A stretch of 64,000 nt of DNA, taken from assembly GCA_937958265.1 (NCBI GenBank), contig CALGNX010000005.1, positions 62,001 through 126,000 on the forward strand. Reading direction: 5' to 3'. How positions within the stretch are numbered: position 1 is the first letter of the stretch; each line of letters opens with the position of its first letter. The notes under the pieces were generated by a model, which was not told the DNA's origin, searched no databases, and saw only the letters and a program-made list of their open reading frames with translations. Position numbers and translations under genes: made by a program. This document shows positions 28,277 to 38,256 of this stretch, piece by piece. This DNA is from an uncultured Algibacter sp. (GTDB lineage Bacteria > Bacteroidota > Bacteroidia > Flavobacteriales > Flavobacteriaceae).

Positions 28277-29593
28277 ATGAATTTGTTTAATTTTTCCTTG
28301 CAAATAAACGGCTTCCCCATTAAGAAGGCTAACCACGTATTAAAAACTATTGAAAACTTAAGTGAGAATGATTTTGATGCCTATGTGGAAAACAAAAAAA
28401 ATGAGATTTTTAATTACCACTTAAAATTTAATACGTTTTACAAATCGTTCGCTAATAATGCGCATAGTTCCGTTTGGAGTAGCATTCCTATATTAACAAA
28501 AAAAGATTTACAAAAACCGCTTAAAAAAAGGCTTTCTAAACATTATAAAATAAAAGATGTTTACGTTAATAACACATCTGGGGCGTCTGGAATTCCTTTA
28601 ATTTTTGCAAAAAACAAATTTTGTCATGCCTTAACTTGGGCCATTATTCAAAACCGTTTTGGTTGGTATAATATCGATTTTAATCGTGCTAAACAAGCAC
28701 GTTTTTATGGCATTCCTTTAGATACCAAAAACAATTTTAAAGAGCGCTTAAAAGATAAATTAAGTAATCGTATTCGGTTTTCGGTTTTCGACTTAAGCGA
28801 TACGGCTTTAAAAAAAATATTGGAAACTTTCAAATCTAAGCCCTTTAACTATATCAATGGCTATACCAGCGCTATTGTGCAGTTTGCCAAATTTTTAAAA
28901 AATGAAAATATTATTTTAAAAACCATTTGTCCTACTCTAAAAGCATGTATGGTTACTTCAGAAATGGTTTTTGAAGATGATAAAACCCTTATGGCAAGCC
29001 AATTTGGGATACCGATAATTAATGAATATGGCGCATCCGAATTGGATATTATTGCCTTTGAAAATCCAAAAGGCGATTGGCAGGTTAATAGCGCATCAAT
29101 ATTTGTAGAAATTATAGATAATAACAACCATGTTTTGCCTTACGGAGAACCCGGACGCATTGTAATTACATCGCTTTACAATAAAGCACACCCCTTTATT
29201 AGATACGATATTGGAGATATTGGCATACTATCAAAAAAAAGTACTACTAAAAACCCTATTCTTAAAACCTTAATTGGCCGAAATAACGACATTGCTATTT
29301 TACCTAGTGGAAAGAAAACTGCTGGTTTAACCTTTTATTATATTACTAAACGTATTATTGAAGATGGTACTAATGTGAAAACCTTTGTAATTGAACAGAC
29401 AAAACTAAATACTTTTAAAATTATTTATGTGAGTTCCAAACTACTTTCTGAAAGGAAAAAGAAAATAATTACTGCCGAAATGGAAAAATATCTTGAAAAG
29501 GGACTTACAGTTATATTTGAAAAACAGGTACATTTAATAAGAACTAAACATGGCAAATTGAAACAGTTTACATCTTATACTCCCAAAACATGA
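28277..29593 (+). CDS. PaaK/CapK-like adenylate-forming enzyme, polysaccharide locus
   Basis: 438 residues from the ATG at 28277; an in-frame TTG 7 codons upstream is less likely. Related to phenylacetate-CoA ligases: VNNTSGASGIPLIF is the phosphate-binding loop, NEYGASELDIIAFE the adenylate motif, and RYDIGDIG the hinge Asp region. CapK-type members occur in capsule clusters and probably activate an acyl or amino group donor for glycan decoration. First gene of the plus-strand trio; its stop overlaps the wecB start (ATGA). Confidence 0.83.
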   Translation: MNLFNFSLQINGFPIKKANHVLKTIENLSENDFDAYVENKKNEIFNYHLKFNTFYKSFANNAHSSVWSSIPILTKKDLQKPLKKRLSKHYKIKDVYVNNTSGASGIPLIFAKNKFCHALTWAIIQNRFGWYNIDFNRAKQARFYGIPLDTKNNFKERLKDKLSNRIRFSVFDLSDTALKKILETFKSKPFNYINGYTSAIVQFAKFLKNENIILKTICPTLKACMVTSEMVFEDDKTLMASQFGIPIINEYGASELDIIAFENPKGDWQVNSASIFVEIIDNNNHVLPYGEPGRIVITSLYNKAHPFIRYDIGDIGILSKKSTTKNPILKTLIGRNNDIAILPSGKKTAGLTFYYITKRIIEDGTNVKTFVIEQTKLNTFKIIYVSSKLLSERKKKIITAEMEKYLEKGLTVIFEKQVHLIRTKHGKLKQFTSYTPKT

Positions 29594-30681
29594 AAATTAC
29601 AATAGTTGCTGGCGCAAGACCAAATTTCATGAAAATCGCTCCTATAATTGAAGCCATTCTTAATAAGAAAAAAGAAGGTTTTAATATTAATTATAGGCTT
29701 GTGCATACAGGACAACACTATGATAAGAATTTAAGTAGCACTTTTTTTGAAGAACTTAACATCCCACTTCCTGACAAGAATTTAGAAGTAAGAAGTGGTA
29801 CCCCAGCCCAACAAACTGGAGCCATTATGATTGGTTTTGAAAATGAACTAAAACAAAATCCGTGTGATTTAGTTATAGTTGTTGGCGATGTTACCTCAAC
29901 TATGGCTTGCACCATTGTTGCTAAAAAAGCACATATTAAGGTGGCTCATGTTGAAGCCGGAATACGATCTGGCGATATAAAAATGCCTGAAGAAATTAAT
30001 AGAATTGTTACAGATAGTTTAACCGATTATTTCTTTACAACATCCAAGCATGCCAACGAAAATTTAATGAGGTTAGGCGTTCCCACCGAAAAAATATTTT
30101 TTGTAGGTAATGTTATGATTGATACGTTGCGCAAAAATGAAAATAGATTTAAACAGCCAGACCTTTGGAACGCTTTACATTTATCTGAAAAAAAATACAT
30201 GGTTATAACATTACATAGGCCAGGCAATGTGGATGAAGCACAACAATTACAACAACTCATTATCCAAATTGCAACATTAGGAAATAAATACCCTATTATT
30301 TTTCCTGTTCATCCCAGAACGCAGAAACTTTTAAGTCGTTTAAATTTAAATTTTGAAAATCTACATTATGTAAAACCTATGGGGTATTTAGAGTTTAATT
30401 ACTTAGTAAAAAATGCTTTTGCCGTAATTACAGATTCCGGCGGTATTACTGAGGAAACTACAGTTATGAATGTGCCTTGTATAACACTTCGAGATAACAC
30501 AGAACGCCCTGAAACTTGTGTTATAGGAACAAATATGCTTGTTGGTAGCGACCCCTTAAAAATAGAAAAAGCCTTTAATATTTTAGTTTCAAATCGTTGG
30601 AAAACAGGCTCAATTCCGCAATTATGGGATGGGCAGGCAGCAAAACGAATTGTAAACCATTTAGCTTCTATTTATAGTTAA
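29590..30681 (+). CDS. wecB: UDP-N-acetylglucosamine 2-epimerase (non-hydrolysing)
   Basis: 363 residues, GT-B fold. Residues used by WecB are present: Asp in VVGDVTST, Glu in HVEAGIRSGD, the PEEINRIVTD motif (Glu and Arg) and His in TLHRPGN. The usual HRREN motif reads HRPGN. The enzyme interconverts UDP-GlcNAc and UDP-ManNAc. It overlaps the CapK-like gene by 4 bases and is followed by a glycosyltransferase, so UDP-ManNAc or a derivative may be a residue of this glycan. It lacks anything pointing to the hydrolysing NeuC form, but that cannot be excluded without alignment. Confidence 0.92.
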   Translation: MKITIVAGARPNFMKIAPIIEAILNKKKEGFNINYRLVHTGQHYDKNLSSTFFEELNIPLPDKNLEVRSGTPAQQTGAIMIGFENELKQNPCDLVIVVGDVTSTMACTIVAKKAHIKVAHVEAGIRSGDIKMPEEINRIVTDSLTDYFFTTSKHANENLMRLGVPTEKIFFVGNVMIDTLRKNENRFKQPDLWNALHLSEKKYMVITLHRPGNVDEAQQLQQLIIQIATLGNKYPIIFPVHPRTQKLLSRLNLNFENLHYVKPMGYLEFNYLVKNAFAVITDSGGITEETTVMNVPCITLRDNTERPETCVIGTNMLVGSDPLKIEKAFNILVSNRWKTGSIPQLWDGQAAKRIVNHLASIYS

Positions 30682-30682
30682 A

Positions 30683-31846
30683 ATGAAGGATATACTTATT
30701 ATTACCAATTACTTTCCGCCTGAAACAGGAGCCGCATCAAATCGTATTTATCAATTAGCGGAAGGCCTTAAAAACGCAGATTACAACATTTCTGTTGTTA
30801 CACCACTACCAAATTACCCAACAGGCCAAATTTTCACAGGCTATAAAGGCCGTTTTAAACATACTTTAAAAGAGAATGACATAGTTATTAATAGACTCTG
30901 GATTTATGCCAACAATTCCAAGCATAAGTTATTACGCCTTCTTGCTATGTTATCTTATAGTTTTAGTTTAATATGGTTTTTTATTTGGCATAAAATTCCT
31001 AAAAGGGTAATTATACAATCGCCTCCGCTATTAGTGGCTTTTACGGCAATATGCCTACTGCGCTCTAAAAAAAGAAAGCTGATACTGAATGTTAGTGATT
31101 TGTGGCCACTAGCCGGACTGGAATTGGGTGTCTTAAAAAAAAATACAAGCTTTAAGTTATTAGAACGCATAGAACGCTTTAATTATAAACATGCCAATTT
31201 AATTTTGGGCCAAAGTGAAGAAATACTAACCCATGTAAAATCGATTTTTCCTAGAAAAGAAACCTTCTTATATCGCAATTTTCCAGATTTTGAAGCTCCT
31301 ATACCTAAAGACACTGCTAATTCTTCAAAAAAAATACAATTAGTCTATGCGGGCTTATTAGGGGTTGCTCAAGGTATTTTTAAGTTATGTAACGCATTAG
31401 ATTACTCCAATATTCAATTTCATATTTATGGCGCTGGTACAGAACAAAATAGTATTGAAAATTTAATTAGAACTAACCATGAATTAGATATTATTTACCA
31501 CGGCGAAGTTTCTAGACAGCAATTACACAACGCATTAAGATCTTATGATATTACTTTAGTCCCTTTAACACAAAGAATTTATGGCTCTGTGCCATCGAAA
31601 ATTTTCGAGTATGCGCGTTTGGGCCTACCCATATTGTATTTTGGTGGTGGTGAGGGTGAACACATTATTAAAAAATATGAATTGGGCTGGATTGCAGAAG
31701 TTAGCAATTACAACCTTTTAAATGCAATTATTGCCAAAATAAGTACTTCGAACTTAACTGTTAAAAATAAACTTAATATACAAAAAACAGCTTTTAAACA
31801 TTTCGATTTCGAAAAGCAATTAGAAGCCCTAATAAAGGTTGTTTAA
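30683..31846 (+). CDS. Glycosyltransferase family 4 (WbuB-like)
   Basis: 387 residues, GT-B fold. The N-terminal ITNYFPPETGAASNRIYQLAE and the C-terminal YGSVPSKIFEYARLGLPILYFGGGEGEHI are typical of WbuB/GT4 enzymes. A hydrophobic stretch near 90-130 suggests membrane association. It probably transfers an N-acetyl sugar onto the lipid-linked chain. It starts one base after the wecB stop and overlaps the converging initiating transferase by 4 bases. Confidence 0.9.
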   Translation: MKDILIITNYFPPETGAASNRIYQLAEGLKNADYNISVVTPLPNYPTGQIFTGYKGRFKHTLKENDIVINRLWIYANNSKHKLLRLLAMLSYSFSLIWFFIWHKIPKRVIIQSPPLLVAFTAICLLRSKKRKLILNVSDLWPLAGLELGVLKKNTSFKLLERIERFNYKHANLILGQSEEILTHVKSIFPRKETFLYRNFPDFEAPIPKDTANSSKKIQLVYAGLLGVAQGIFKLCNALDYSNIQFHIYGAGTEQNSIENLIRTNHELDIIYHGEVSRQQLHNALRSYDITLVPLTQRIYGSVPSKIFEYARLGLPILYFGGGEGEHIIKKYELGWIAEVSNYNLLNAIIAKISTSNLTVKNKLNIQKTAFKHFDFEKQLEALIKVV

Positions 31847-33195
31847 TATGCCTTTTCCTCTCCTTTTATCGCGTTTGAAACCGTTTGTATAATAATTTTA
31901 GCATCTAACAGCAGAGACCAGTTTTCAATATAAAAAATATCGAATTTTACACGGTTTATAATATCTTCATCCGTTTCAACTTCACCTCTAAAACCACTTA
32001 CTTGTGCTAACCCTGTAATACCAGGCTTAACAAAATGGCGTACCATAAACTTATCAATTCTCCTGGCATACATGTTGGTATGACTTACCATATGTGGTCT
32101 AGGGCCAACAACAGACATATCACCAAATAGCACATTAAAAAACTGCGGTAGCTCGTCCATACTAGTTTTTCTTATAAAGGCTCCCATTTTTGTAATTCTT
32201 AAATCGCCTTTAGTAGCTTGTTGAGAATGAGCATTTTTATTAGGTGTCATAGACCGGAATTTATAACAATAAAATTCTTTATAATTAAACCCATTTCTAG
32301 ACTGTTTAAAGAATACAGGGCCCTTAGACTCTAATTTAATTAAAATAGCTAAAATTGGTGTTAACCAGGACAAAACAAAAATAATAACAAACAAACTAAA
32401 CACAACATCAAAAGACCGTTTAATAAACTGATTTACATGATCTTGTAACGGTATTGACCGTATGGAAAGTATTGGAATATAATCGTAATACTCATACTTT
32501 AATTTTTTAGAAAAAATATCTTTATTATCGGGTATAAACTTTAATTCACGAAGGTTGTTATCTGCAAAATCAATTAACCTATTTATTTGCTTATTAGAGA
32601 GTTCTGCTACAGAGAAGTAAATCTCATCTATACTATTCTCGATAATATAATTAAAACAATTATTTAAAGAAAAGTCTTTGTCTTTCGAGCTAAAGCTAGC
32701 ATCAAACTTATATCCAAAATCTGGTCGTTGTATAAACGTTTTAATTAATTGTCTTGATTTTTGGTTACCACCAATTACAATGACTTTTGTAATATTTCCA
32801 CGAAAAACTGTTCTATATTTTCTTAATAAAAAAACAGTTAAAAACTTAATGAAACATAACACAACAAAAATTGATACTAAGTAATGCCCCAATGTCAACC
32901 TGCTAATATGAGGATGTTTAAAAAAACCTATAAAAGCATAAAGCACAATAGCAAAAAACATAATTTGTCTAAATAAAAGTGGGCCTAATCGAATTAATCG
33001 CGTATGCCTTTGTACTTCGTAAAACCCATTCTTCACTGCAATTAAAATCCATGAAATGGTAATGTATAAACAAAAAATGTAAACGTTTGTTAAATTTATT
33101 TCAAACAAATAAACAGCTGCATTAATAACAGCTAGATCTATCAGCCCGAATAAAGGTTTCATATACCCTGAATATCTTCCTTTTTTATAATTCAC
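31843..33195 (-). CDS. Initiating polyprenyl-phosphate sugar transferase (WcaJ/WbaP family)
   Basis: 450 residues: N-terminal membrane helices (four, about 15-120), a cytoplasmic Rossmann-like domain, one more helix (about 270-292), and a catalytic bacterial sugar transferase domain with KFRSM, DELPQFFNVLFGDMSVVGPRP and KPGITGLAQVSG. It moves a sugar-1-phosphate from an NDP-sugar to undecaprenyl phosphate, the first step of repeat-unit assembly. The start is GTG at 33195, directly after the TAA of the upstream gene. It ends in a 4-base overlap with the converging GT4 gene, so no terminator separates them. Confidence 0.94.
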   Translation of the reverse strand: MNYKKGRYSGYMKPLFGLIDLAVINAAVYLFEINLTNVYIFCLYITISWILIAVKNGFYEVQRHTRLIRLGPLLFRQIMFFAIVLYAFIGFFKHPHISRLTLGHYLVSIFVVLCFIKFLTVFLLRKYRTVFRGNITKVIVIGGNQKSRQLIKTFIQRPDFGYKFDASFSSKDKDFSLNNCFNYIIENSIDEIYFSVAELSNKQINRLIDFADNNLRELKFIPDNKDIFSKKLKYEYYDYIPILSIRSIPLQDHVNQFIKRSFDVVFSLFVIIFVLSWLTPILAILIKLESKGPVFFKQSRNGFNYKEFYCYKFRSMTPNKNAHSQQATKGDLRITKMGAFIRKTSMDELPQFFNVLFGDMSVVGPRPHMVSHTNMYARRIDKFMVRHFVKPGITGLAQVSGFRGEVETDEDIINRVKFDIFYIENWSLLLDAKIIIQTVSNAIKGEEKAY

Positions 33196-34182
33196 TTATT
33201 TCTTTATATGTTCTTTAAAATTTTTGTGTTTGCTTTTATAAAGCGCTTCTTTTGGTAAGGTCTTAAAATAATTATACGTTATCTTCATACCCAATTCTCT
33301 ACTCGTTTTTGGTTCCCAATTTAATATTGTTTTTGCCAACGTAATATCTGGTTGCCTTTGTAACGGATCGTCTTGTGGTAAATCACGATATATTATTTTT
33401 TGCGCTGTTCCTGTTAACTTTATAATTTCCTCTGCAAATTGCTTTATTGTTATTTCATGAGGGTTACCAATATTTATTGGATTTGTATAATCGCTTAATA
33501 ACAACCTATAAATACCCTCCACCTGGTCATCTACAAAACAAAACGAACGGGTTTGAGAGCCATCTCCAAAAACTGTTAAATCTTCTCCCCTAAGCGCTTG
33601 ACCAATAAATGCAGGAATCACTCTGCCATCGTTTAAACGCATTCTAGGCCCATAGGTGTTAAATATACGCACAATTCTTGTTTCTAAGCCATGAAACCGG
33701 TGATATGCCATCGTTATAGACTCCTGAAAGCGTTTGGCTTCGTCGTAAACTCCACGCGGACCAATGGTATTTACATTACCATAATAATTTTCTGTTTGTG
33801 GGTGTACTAAAGGGTCTCCGTAAACTTCGGAGGTGGATGCTATAAGCATGCGTGCATTTTTCGCTTTAGCAAGCCCTAAGAGGTTGTGCGTGCCTAAAGC
33901 CCCTACTTTTAAAGTTTGTATGGGTATTTTTAAATAATCAATGGGGCTTGCTGGTGATGCAAAATGTAAAATATAATCTAAACGTCCTTGTAACTCTATA
34001 AAATTAGTAACATCGTGTGTTATAAATTCAAAATTATCTAAACCTTGTAAATGTTCAATATTTTTTTCATCACCCGTTATAAAGTTATCCATGGCCACAA
34101 CATGATAGCCTTCCTTTATAAAACGATCGCACAAGTGCGAACCCAAAAAACCGGCGGCTCCTGTAATTAGGATTTTTTTCAT
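33196..34182 (-). CDS. UDP-glucuronate decarboxylase / UDP-xylose synthase (SDR)
   Basis: 328 residues from the ATG at 34182. Rossmann motif [11 protein letters not shown], catalytic YDEAK, and UXS-type sequence ([39 protein letters not shown]). It should convert UDP-glucuronate to UDP-xylose (or the 4-keto form) with bound NAD. No UDP-glucose dehydrogenase is in the window, so the substrate must come from elsewhere in the genome. Last enzyme gene before the initiating transferase. Confidence 0.92.
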   Translation of the reverse strand: MKKILITGAAGFLGSHLCDRFIKEGYHVVAMDNFITGDEKNIEHLQGLDNFEFITHDVTNFIELQGRLDYILHFASPASPIDYLKIPIQTLKVGALGTHNLLGLAKAKNARMLIASTSEVYGDPLVHPQTENYYGNVNTIGPRGVYDEAKRFQESITMAYHRFHGLETRIVRIFNTYGPRMRLNDGRVIPAFIGQALRGEDLTVFGDGSQTRSFCFVDDQVEGIYRLLLSDYTNPINIGNPHEITIKQFAEEIIKLTGTAQKIIYRDLPQDDPLQRQPDITLAKTILNWEPKTSRELGMKITYNYFKTLPKEALYKSKHKNFKEHIKK

Positions 34183-34290
34183 GTAAACCAATTTACTTTT
34201 TTATATGCTTATAATTTAGTACTCAAGTTAACTTTTACGCAAAAGAAATTAATGCATGTATTTCATACAACTAAAAAATATAATATTATT

Positions 34291-35187
34291 TTAATCTAGA
34301 TACATTTTTTGTAATGTATGCTCAATGGTATTTTCGTTAGAAAGGTCACCTAAACTAGCCATTAATTTTTTTGTTGAGCCCTTAAGCATTTTAATTTCAT
34401 TTTTTCTTACAAAATCAGGATTTACCGTTACCTTAATTTTATACTTGGCCAAACGATTCATTTCACTAATTATATGCTTAATGTTTATTGCCGTGCCACT
34501 ACAGACATTAATTATTTCAGACTTTATGTTAGACGTTAAAAGACGTGTATAACATGCTACTACATAATCAACATCGTTAAACTCTCTGTATACGTCTATA
34601 TTCCCTAAGGCAATTTCCTTATAATTTTTCTTATAATGAGAAACAATTTTTGGAACTAAGAAATGTGATTCTTGGCCTGCACCAGTATAATTAAAGGGAC
34701 GAGTTATAATTATATTTTGATTATCAAAATACAATTTTGACATATTTTCCATAACCAATTTACTATTGCCGTAGTGGTTTACGGGTTGCGGACACATTGT
34801 TTCGTCCAACTCGCCCTCAATATTTCCGTAAACCGCAGCACTACTAGCAATTAAGATTTTTTTAGGTGTATAATCTAGTCTGTTTATAGCCTCTAAAAGA
34901 TTTGTTGTTCCAAGAATATTTACATTGTATATCTTTAATTTGGCCTCTGATGCTACGAATGAAATGGCTGCTAAATGAACTATGTAAGCTGGCTTAATAT
35001 CTTTTAAAATCGCGTACAAAGCATCTTCTTCAAGAATATTACAATTAAAGTGGTTCGAACTCTTTGGTTCTTTTAAGGTCGTTCCAAAAACTTCGAACCC
35101 TTTTTCGGTAAGGTATTTTTCTAGATATATTCCTGTAAACCCAGAAATACCAGTAATAAATACGCGTTCTTTAAAAACTGCCTCCAT
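34291..35187 (-). CDS. GDP-6-deoxy-D-mannose reductase-like SDR
   Basis: 298 residues from the ATG at 35187; a start 5 codons upstream is also possible. Rossmann motif [11 protein letters not shown], catalytic YGNSK, and [10 protein letters not shown] as in Rmd. Following gmd with a 17-base overlap, it probably reduces GDP-4-dehydro-6-deoxy-D-mannose to GDP-D-rhamnose. An NDP-sugar epimerase/reductase giving another 6-deoxysugar is an alternative. Confidence 0.82.
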   Translation of the reverse strand: MEAVFKERVFITGISGFTGIYLEKYLTEKGFEVFGTTLKEPKSSNHFNCNILEEDALYAILKDIKPAYIVHLAAISFVASEAKLKIYNVNILGTTNLLEAINRLDYTPKKILIASSAAVYGNIEGELDETMCPQPVNHYGNSKLVMENMSKLYFDNQNIIITRPFNYTGAGQESHFLVPKIVSHYKKNYKEIALGNIDVYREFNDVDYVVACYTRLLTSNIKSEIINVCSGTAINIKHIISEMNRLAKYKIKVTVNPDFVRKNEIKMLKGSTKKLMASLGDLSNENTIEHTLQKMYLD

Positions 35188-36205
35188 TTTGATTTCTTTC
35201 AATATCCTTTTTAACCATCATGTCGCACAATTCTTCGAGCGTTGTTTTTGGTTTCCAATTTAATTTATCGTTCGCTTTAGATGCGTCTCCAATTAATAAA
35301 TCTACTTCTGCTGGACGATAAAACTTAGGGTTTACTTTAATTAACTCTTTTCCTGTTTTATCATCAAAACCAATTTCCTTTTCGCCTTTACCTTTCCAAG
35401 TAATATCTACTTCTATTGCCTTAAAAGCTAACGATACAAAGTCTCGTACGGTTTGTGTTTTATTGGTTGCCAAAACAAAGGTTCCTGGCTCATCAATTTG
35501 TAACATCCTATACATGCCATCCACATATTCTTTAGCGTATCCCCAGTCTCTCTTAGCATCCATATTACCAAGTTCTAATAGATCTTGTTTACCCAAATGA
35601 ATTTTTGCTACTGCATCTGTTATTTTTCTTGTAACAAACTCTTTTCCTCTTAAAGGAGACTCATGATTAAACAAAATACCACTGGTAGCAAACATGTTAT
35701 AAGACTCTTGATAATTAAGTGTAGCCCAATGCGCAAATACTTTTGCTACCCCGTAAGGACTGCGAGGATGAAAAGGCGTGTCTTCGCTTTGCGGTATAGC
35801 ATGTACTTTACCAAACATTTCTGAAGTTGATGCTTGATAAAATTTAATTTTAGGGTTAATGCTTCGTATCGCTTCTAATAAATTCATGGCGCCAATACCA
35901 GTAATTTCAGCTGTTGCTATGGGCTGGGTAAAAGATACACCTACAAAACTTTGAGCAGCTAAATTATAAATTTCATCAGGCTCAACTTCAGAAATAATTC
36001 TGTATGCGCTTGATAAATCTATAAGATCATATTCCAACAATGTTAAGTTCGGATGCTTATCAACTCCTAATTCTTCAATTCTCCAAAAATTAGTTGAGCT
36101 TGTTCTTCTATATGTACCAAAAACATGATAACCCTTGTCTAGTAGAAGCTCTGCTAAATATGCAGCATCTTGGCCAGTAATACCAGTTATTATAGCTTTT
36201 TTCAT
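35171..36205 (-). CDS. gmd: GDP-mannose 4,6-dehydratase
   Basis: 344 residues with [16 protein letters not shown] at the N-terminus, catalytic Thr/Ser region [15 protein letters not shown], and the [17 protein letters not shown] and [16 protein letters not shown] motifs specific to GMD. It makes GDP-4-keto-6-deoxymannose, the branch point to GDP-fucose and GDP-rhamnose. Coupled to the Rmd-like gene by overlap. Confidence 0.97.
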   Translation of the reverse strand: MKKAIITGITGQDAAYLAELLLDKGYHVFGTYRRTSSTNFWRIEELGVDKHPNLTLLEYDLIDLSSAYRIISEVEPDEIYNLAAQSFVGVSFTQPIATAEITGIGAMNLLEAIRSINPKIKFYQASTSEMFGKVHAIPQSEDTPFHPRSPYGVAKVFAHWATLNYQESYNMFATSGILFNHESPLRGKEFVTRKITDAVAKIHLGKQDLLELGNMDAKRDWGYAKEYVDGMYRMLQIDEPGTFVLATNKTQTVRDFVSLAFKAIEVDITWKGKGEKEIGFDDKTGKELIKVNPKFYRPAEVDLLIGDASKANDKLNWKPKTTLEELCDMMVKKDIERNQNGGSF

Positions 36206-36227
36206 TTTACGTAAACTTTATTAATTA

Positions 36228-37172
36228 TTATATCAAATTATTATGCTTAAACCACTCTATACTTAGTTTAAGTCCTTTTTTCAAATCAATTTTAGGTTCA
36301 AACCCCAAATCTTGCTTGATAAAATCGATAGATCCTGTCATATTAGATATATCGCCCTTCCAACTTTGATTAGTATAAGAAATTTCAGGATCGATATTTA
36401 ATTCCTCACAAATTTTTGCTACCAACTCTTTTATAGATGTTTGCTTACCACCTGAAACATTATATATTTTACCTCTACTTTTAGGATTAGTAAATGCCAT
36501 AAAAAAAGCATTAACAGTATCTGAAATATAAGAATAATCTCTTATTTGCTCTCCTGTGCCTAAGACCTCTAACTGCTTATTATTAGCACTTAATTTCCTT
36601 ATAAGATCGTAAAGAACGTAACGCGATTGCCTTGGGCCATACGTATTAAATATTCTTATACCTGTAAAATCTAAATCGTAAGTTTTCTCATAGGCTAACC
36701 CTAACTTTTCACCATAAAGTTTTGTTACGCCATAATTTGATCTTGGTAACAACTCATGCTTTTCATCCATAGGTGTGTATGCAGGTTCTCCATATATCGC
36801 AGCTGTACTTGCAAAAAGAATTTTTTTAACATTATACTTCACACACAGATTTAAGATATTAAACGTGCCTAATGCATTACTACTAAAATCTACCTCTGGA
36901 AATTTACTGGAATATGGTACGTTAGCATTAGCGGCAAGATGAAACACATAATCAAATTTTTCCTCCTCAAATAGAGTGTCTAAAAATTTATAATTTGCGA
37001 TATCTGCATACTGATACTCACAGTGTTCATTTTTTGAAAAATTAGCATTAGCACCCATCAAATTATCAATAGATAATATATTATTAAAACCTTCTTCAAC
37101 TAGTTTGTCGATAAGGTGAGAAGGTATAAAACCACAACCTCCTGTCACTAATATTCTAGACTTCTTATTCAT
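36228..37172 (-). CDS. NAD-dependent sugar epimerase/dehydratase (extended SDR)
   Basis: 314 residues. The nucleotide-binding loop reads TGGCGFIPSHL: the last glycine of GxxGxxG is Pro17, found in a subgroup of these enzymes. The catalytic YGVTK and NTYGPRQSRYVLYDLIRKL are intact. It acts on an NDP-sugar (UDP-Glc/GlcNAc 4-epimerase-like or a dehydratase); the exact reaction cannot be read. It lies between gmd and a GT4 gene in one direction. Confidence 0.85.
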   Translation of the reverse strand: MNKKSRILVTGGCGFIPSHLIDKLVEEGFNNILSIDNLMGANANFSKNEHCEYQYADIANYKFLDTLFEEEKFDYVFHLAANANVPYSSKFPEVDFSSNALGTFNILNLCVKYNVKKILFASTAAIYGEPAYTPMDEKHELLPRSNYGVTKLYGEKLGLAYEKTYDLDFTGIRIFNTYGPRQSRYVLYDLIRKLSANNKQLEVLGTGEQIRDYSYISDTVNAFFMAFTNPKSRGKIYNVSGGKQTSIKELVAKICEELNIDPEISYTNQSWKGDISNMTGSIDFIKQDLGFEPKIDLKKGLKLSIEWFKHNNLI

Positions 37173-37176
37173 TATT

Positions 37177-38256
37177 TCAATTAAAAAATTTATTGATTGT
37201 TTTAGTCAAATCATAATTAGATTTAACTGTTTTTATATTTTTTACGTAATATTCTCTATTATTTTCAATTTTGTTTATGCCTTCAACGATGTCAAATATA
37301 TCTTTACCTGTAACTTCACCAACCTTCTCTTCTACCACAAAATCTTTAGAATTATTATTTAAACCATTGGTTGTTAGTATAGGTAAATCTGATCCTAAAG
37401 CCTCAATAAATACTCCTGGAAGCCCCTCTCTGTCTGATGGGAATACGAGAAGTCTTCCTCTAGAAAGAATGCTTTTCTTTTCGTGTTCGCTTACAAAACC
37501 ATGGAAAACAACTTCTTGATTGCTTTTGTGCTCTTCCTTTAAGTGTTCAAACATACTACCATCCCCAACAACATGCATTTGACGTGCTTTATCTGGGTAC
37601 CTTCTATTAAATTCTAAAACAGCTAAAATTGCTTTATCTGGATTTTTATGCGGTTCTAATCTACCAACAAATAAAAAATAGTCATTAGATACATTCTCAA
37701 AATCTTTCATATCTAAAGAGTTTGGAATAGAAATTACATTATTAGAACTTAAATTCTTATGTTTTTTAAGGATTTTACGTTGAACACTGTTACTTATACA
37801 AGATATCTTATCTGTTGAATTTAATATCAAAGGGTTAATAAATTTCCATAATAACGAATGACGATATTCTACAAAATCGATAAATGTTATAGCGTTTCTT
37901 TTAAAAAGAGTTTTTGAAAAAATTAATGGTACTATTACAAATTGTCCAATAATTATAAAATCATATTCTTTATTTTTCAGAGCGTTTTTAATAGCAAAAT
38001 AAAATTTAAACATTGTAGAAACTTTTCTACCCAAAACACCTTTTTTATAGTGCGAAGAATCTGTCAAAACTCGATTTACGCCTACTCCATTGATAACTTC
38101 CTTATGCGGCAAGTTTTTATCATGGGCGATACACATGACATCAACAGAATGGCCAAAAAAAGATAATTTTTCAGCTATTCTTTTAAACCGAAATTCCATA
38201 CCACCTATAAATGGGTAATAAAATTCATTAATAATCAAAATACTTTTAGTGTTCAT
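37177..38256 (-). CDS. Glycosyltransferase family 4
   Basis: 359 residues, GT-B fold. The N-terminal NEFYYPFIGGMEFRFKRIAE and the C-terminal donor site with FVGRLEPHKNPDKAI and FPSDREGLPGVFIEALGSDLPIL (EX7E motif) are clear. Retaining transferase, probably adding one residue of the repeat unit. The start overlaps the end of the ligase/polymerase gene by 11 bases. Confidence 0.93.
   Translation of the reverse strand: MNTKSILIINEFYYPFIGGMEFRFKRIAEKLSFFGHSVDVMCIAHDKNLPHKEVINGVGVNRVLTDSSHYKKGVLGRKVSTMFKFYFAIKNALKNKEYDFIIIGQFVIVPLIFSKTLFKRNAITFIDFVEYRHSLLWKFINPLILNSTDKISCISNSVQRKILKKHKNLSSNNVISIPNSLDMKDFENVSNDYFLFVGRLEPHKNPDKAILAVLEFNRRYPDKARQMHVVGDGSMFEHLKEEHKSNQEVVFHGFVSEHEKKSILSRGRLLVFPSDREGLPGVFIEALGSDLPILTTNGLNNNSKDFVVEEKVGEVTGKDIFDIVEGINKIENNREYYVKNIKTVKSNYDLTKTINKFFN

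Noticed and set aside
29590-30681. Hydrolysing epimerase NeuC as source of ManNAc for the sialic-type pathway
   Set aside because: The sequence looks like the non-hydrolysing WecB (GDV, EAGIRSGD, PEEINR motifs) and is coupled to other genes; without alignment I do not assign it to the nonulosonate pathway.
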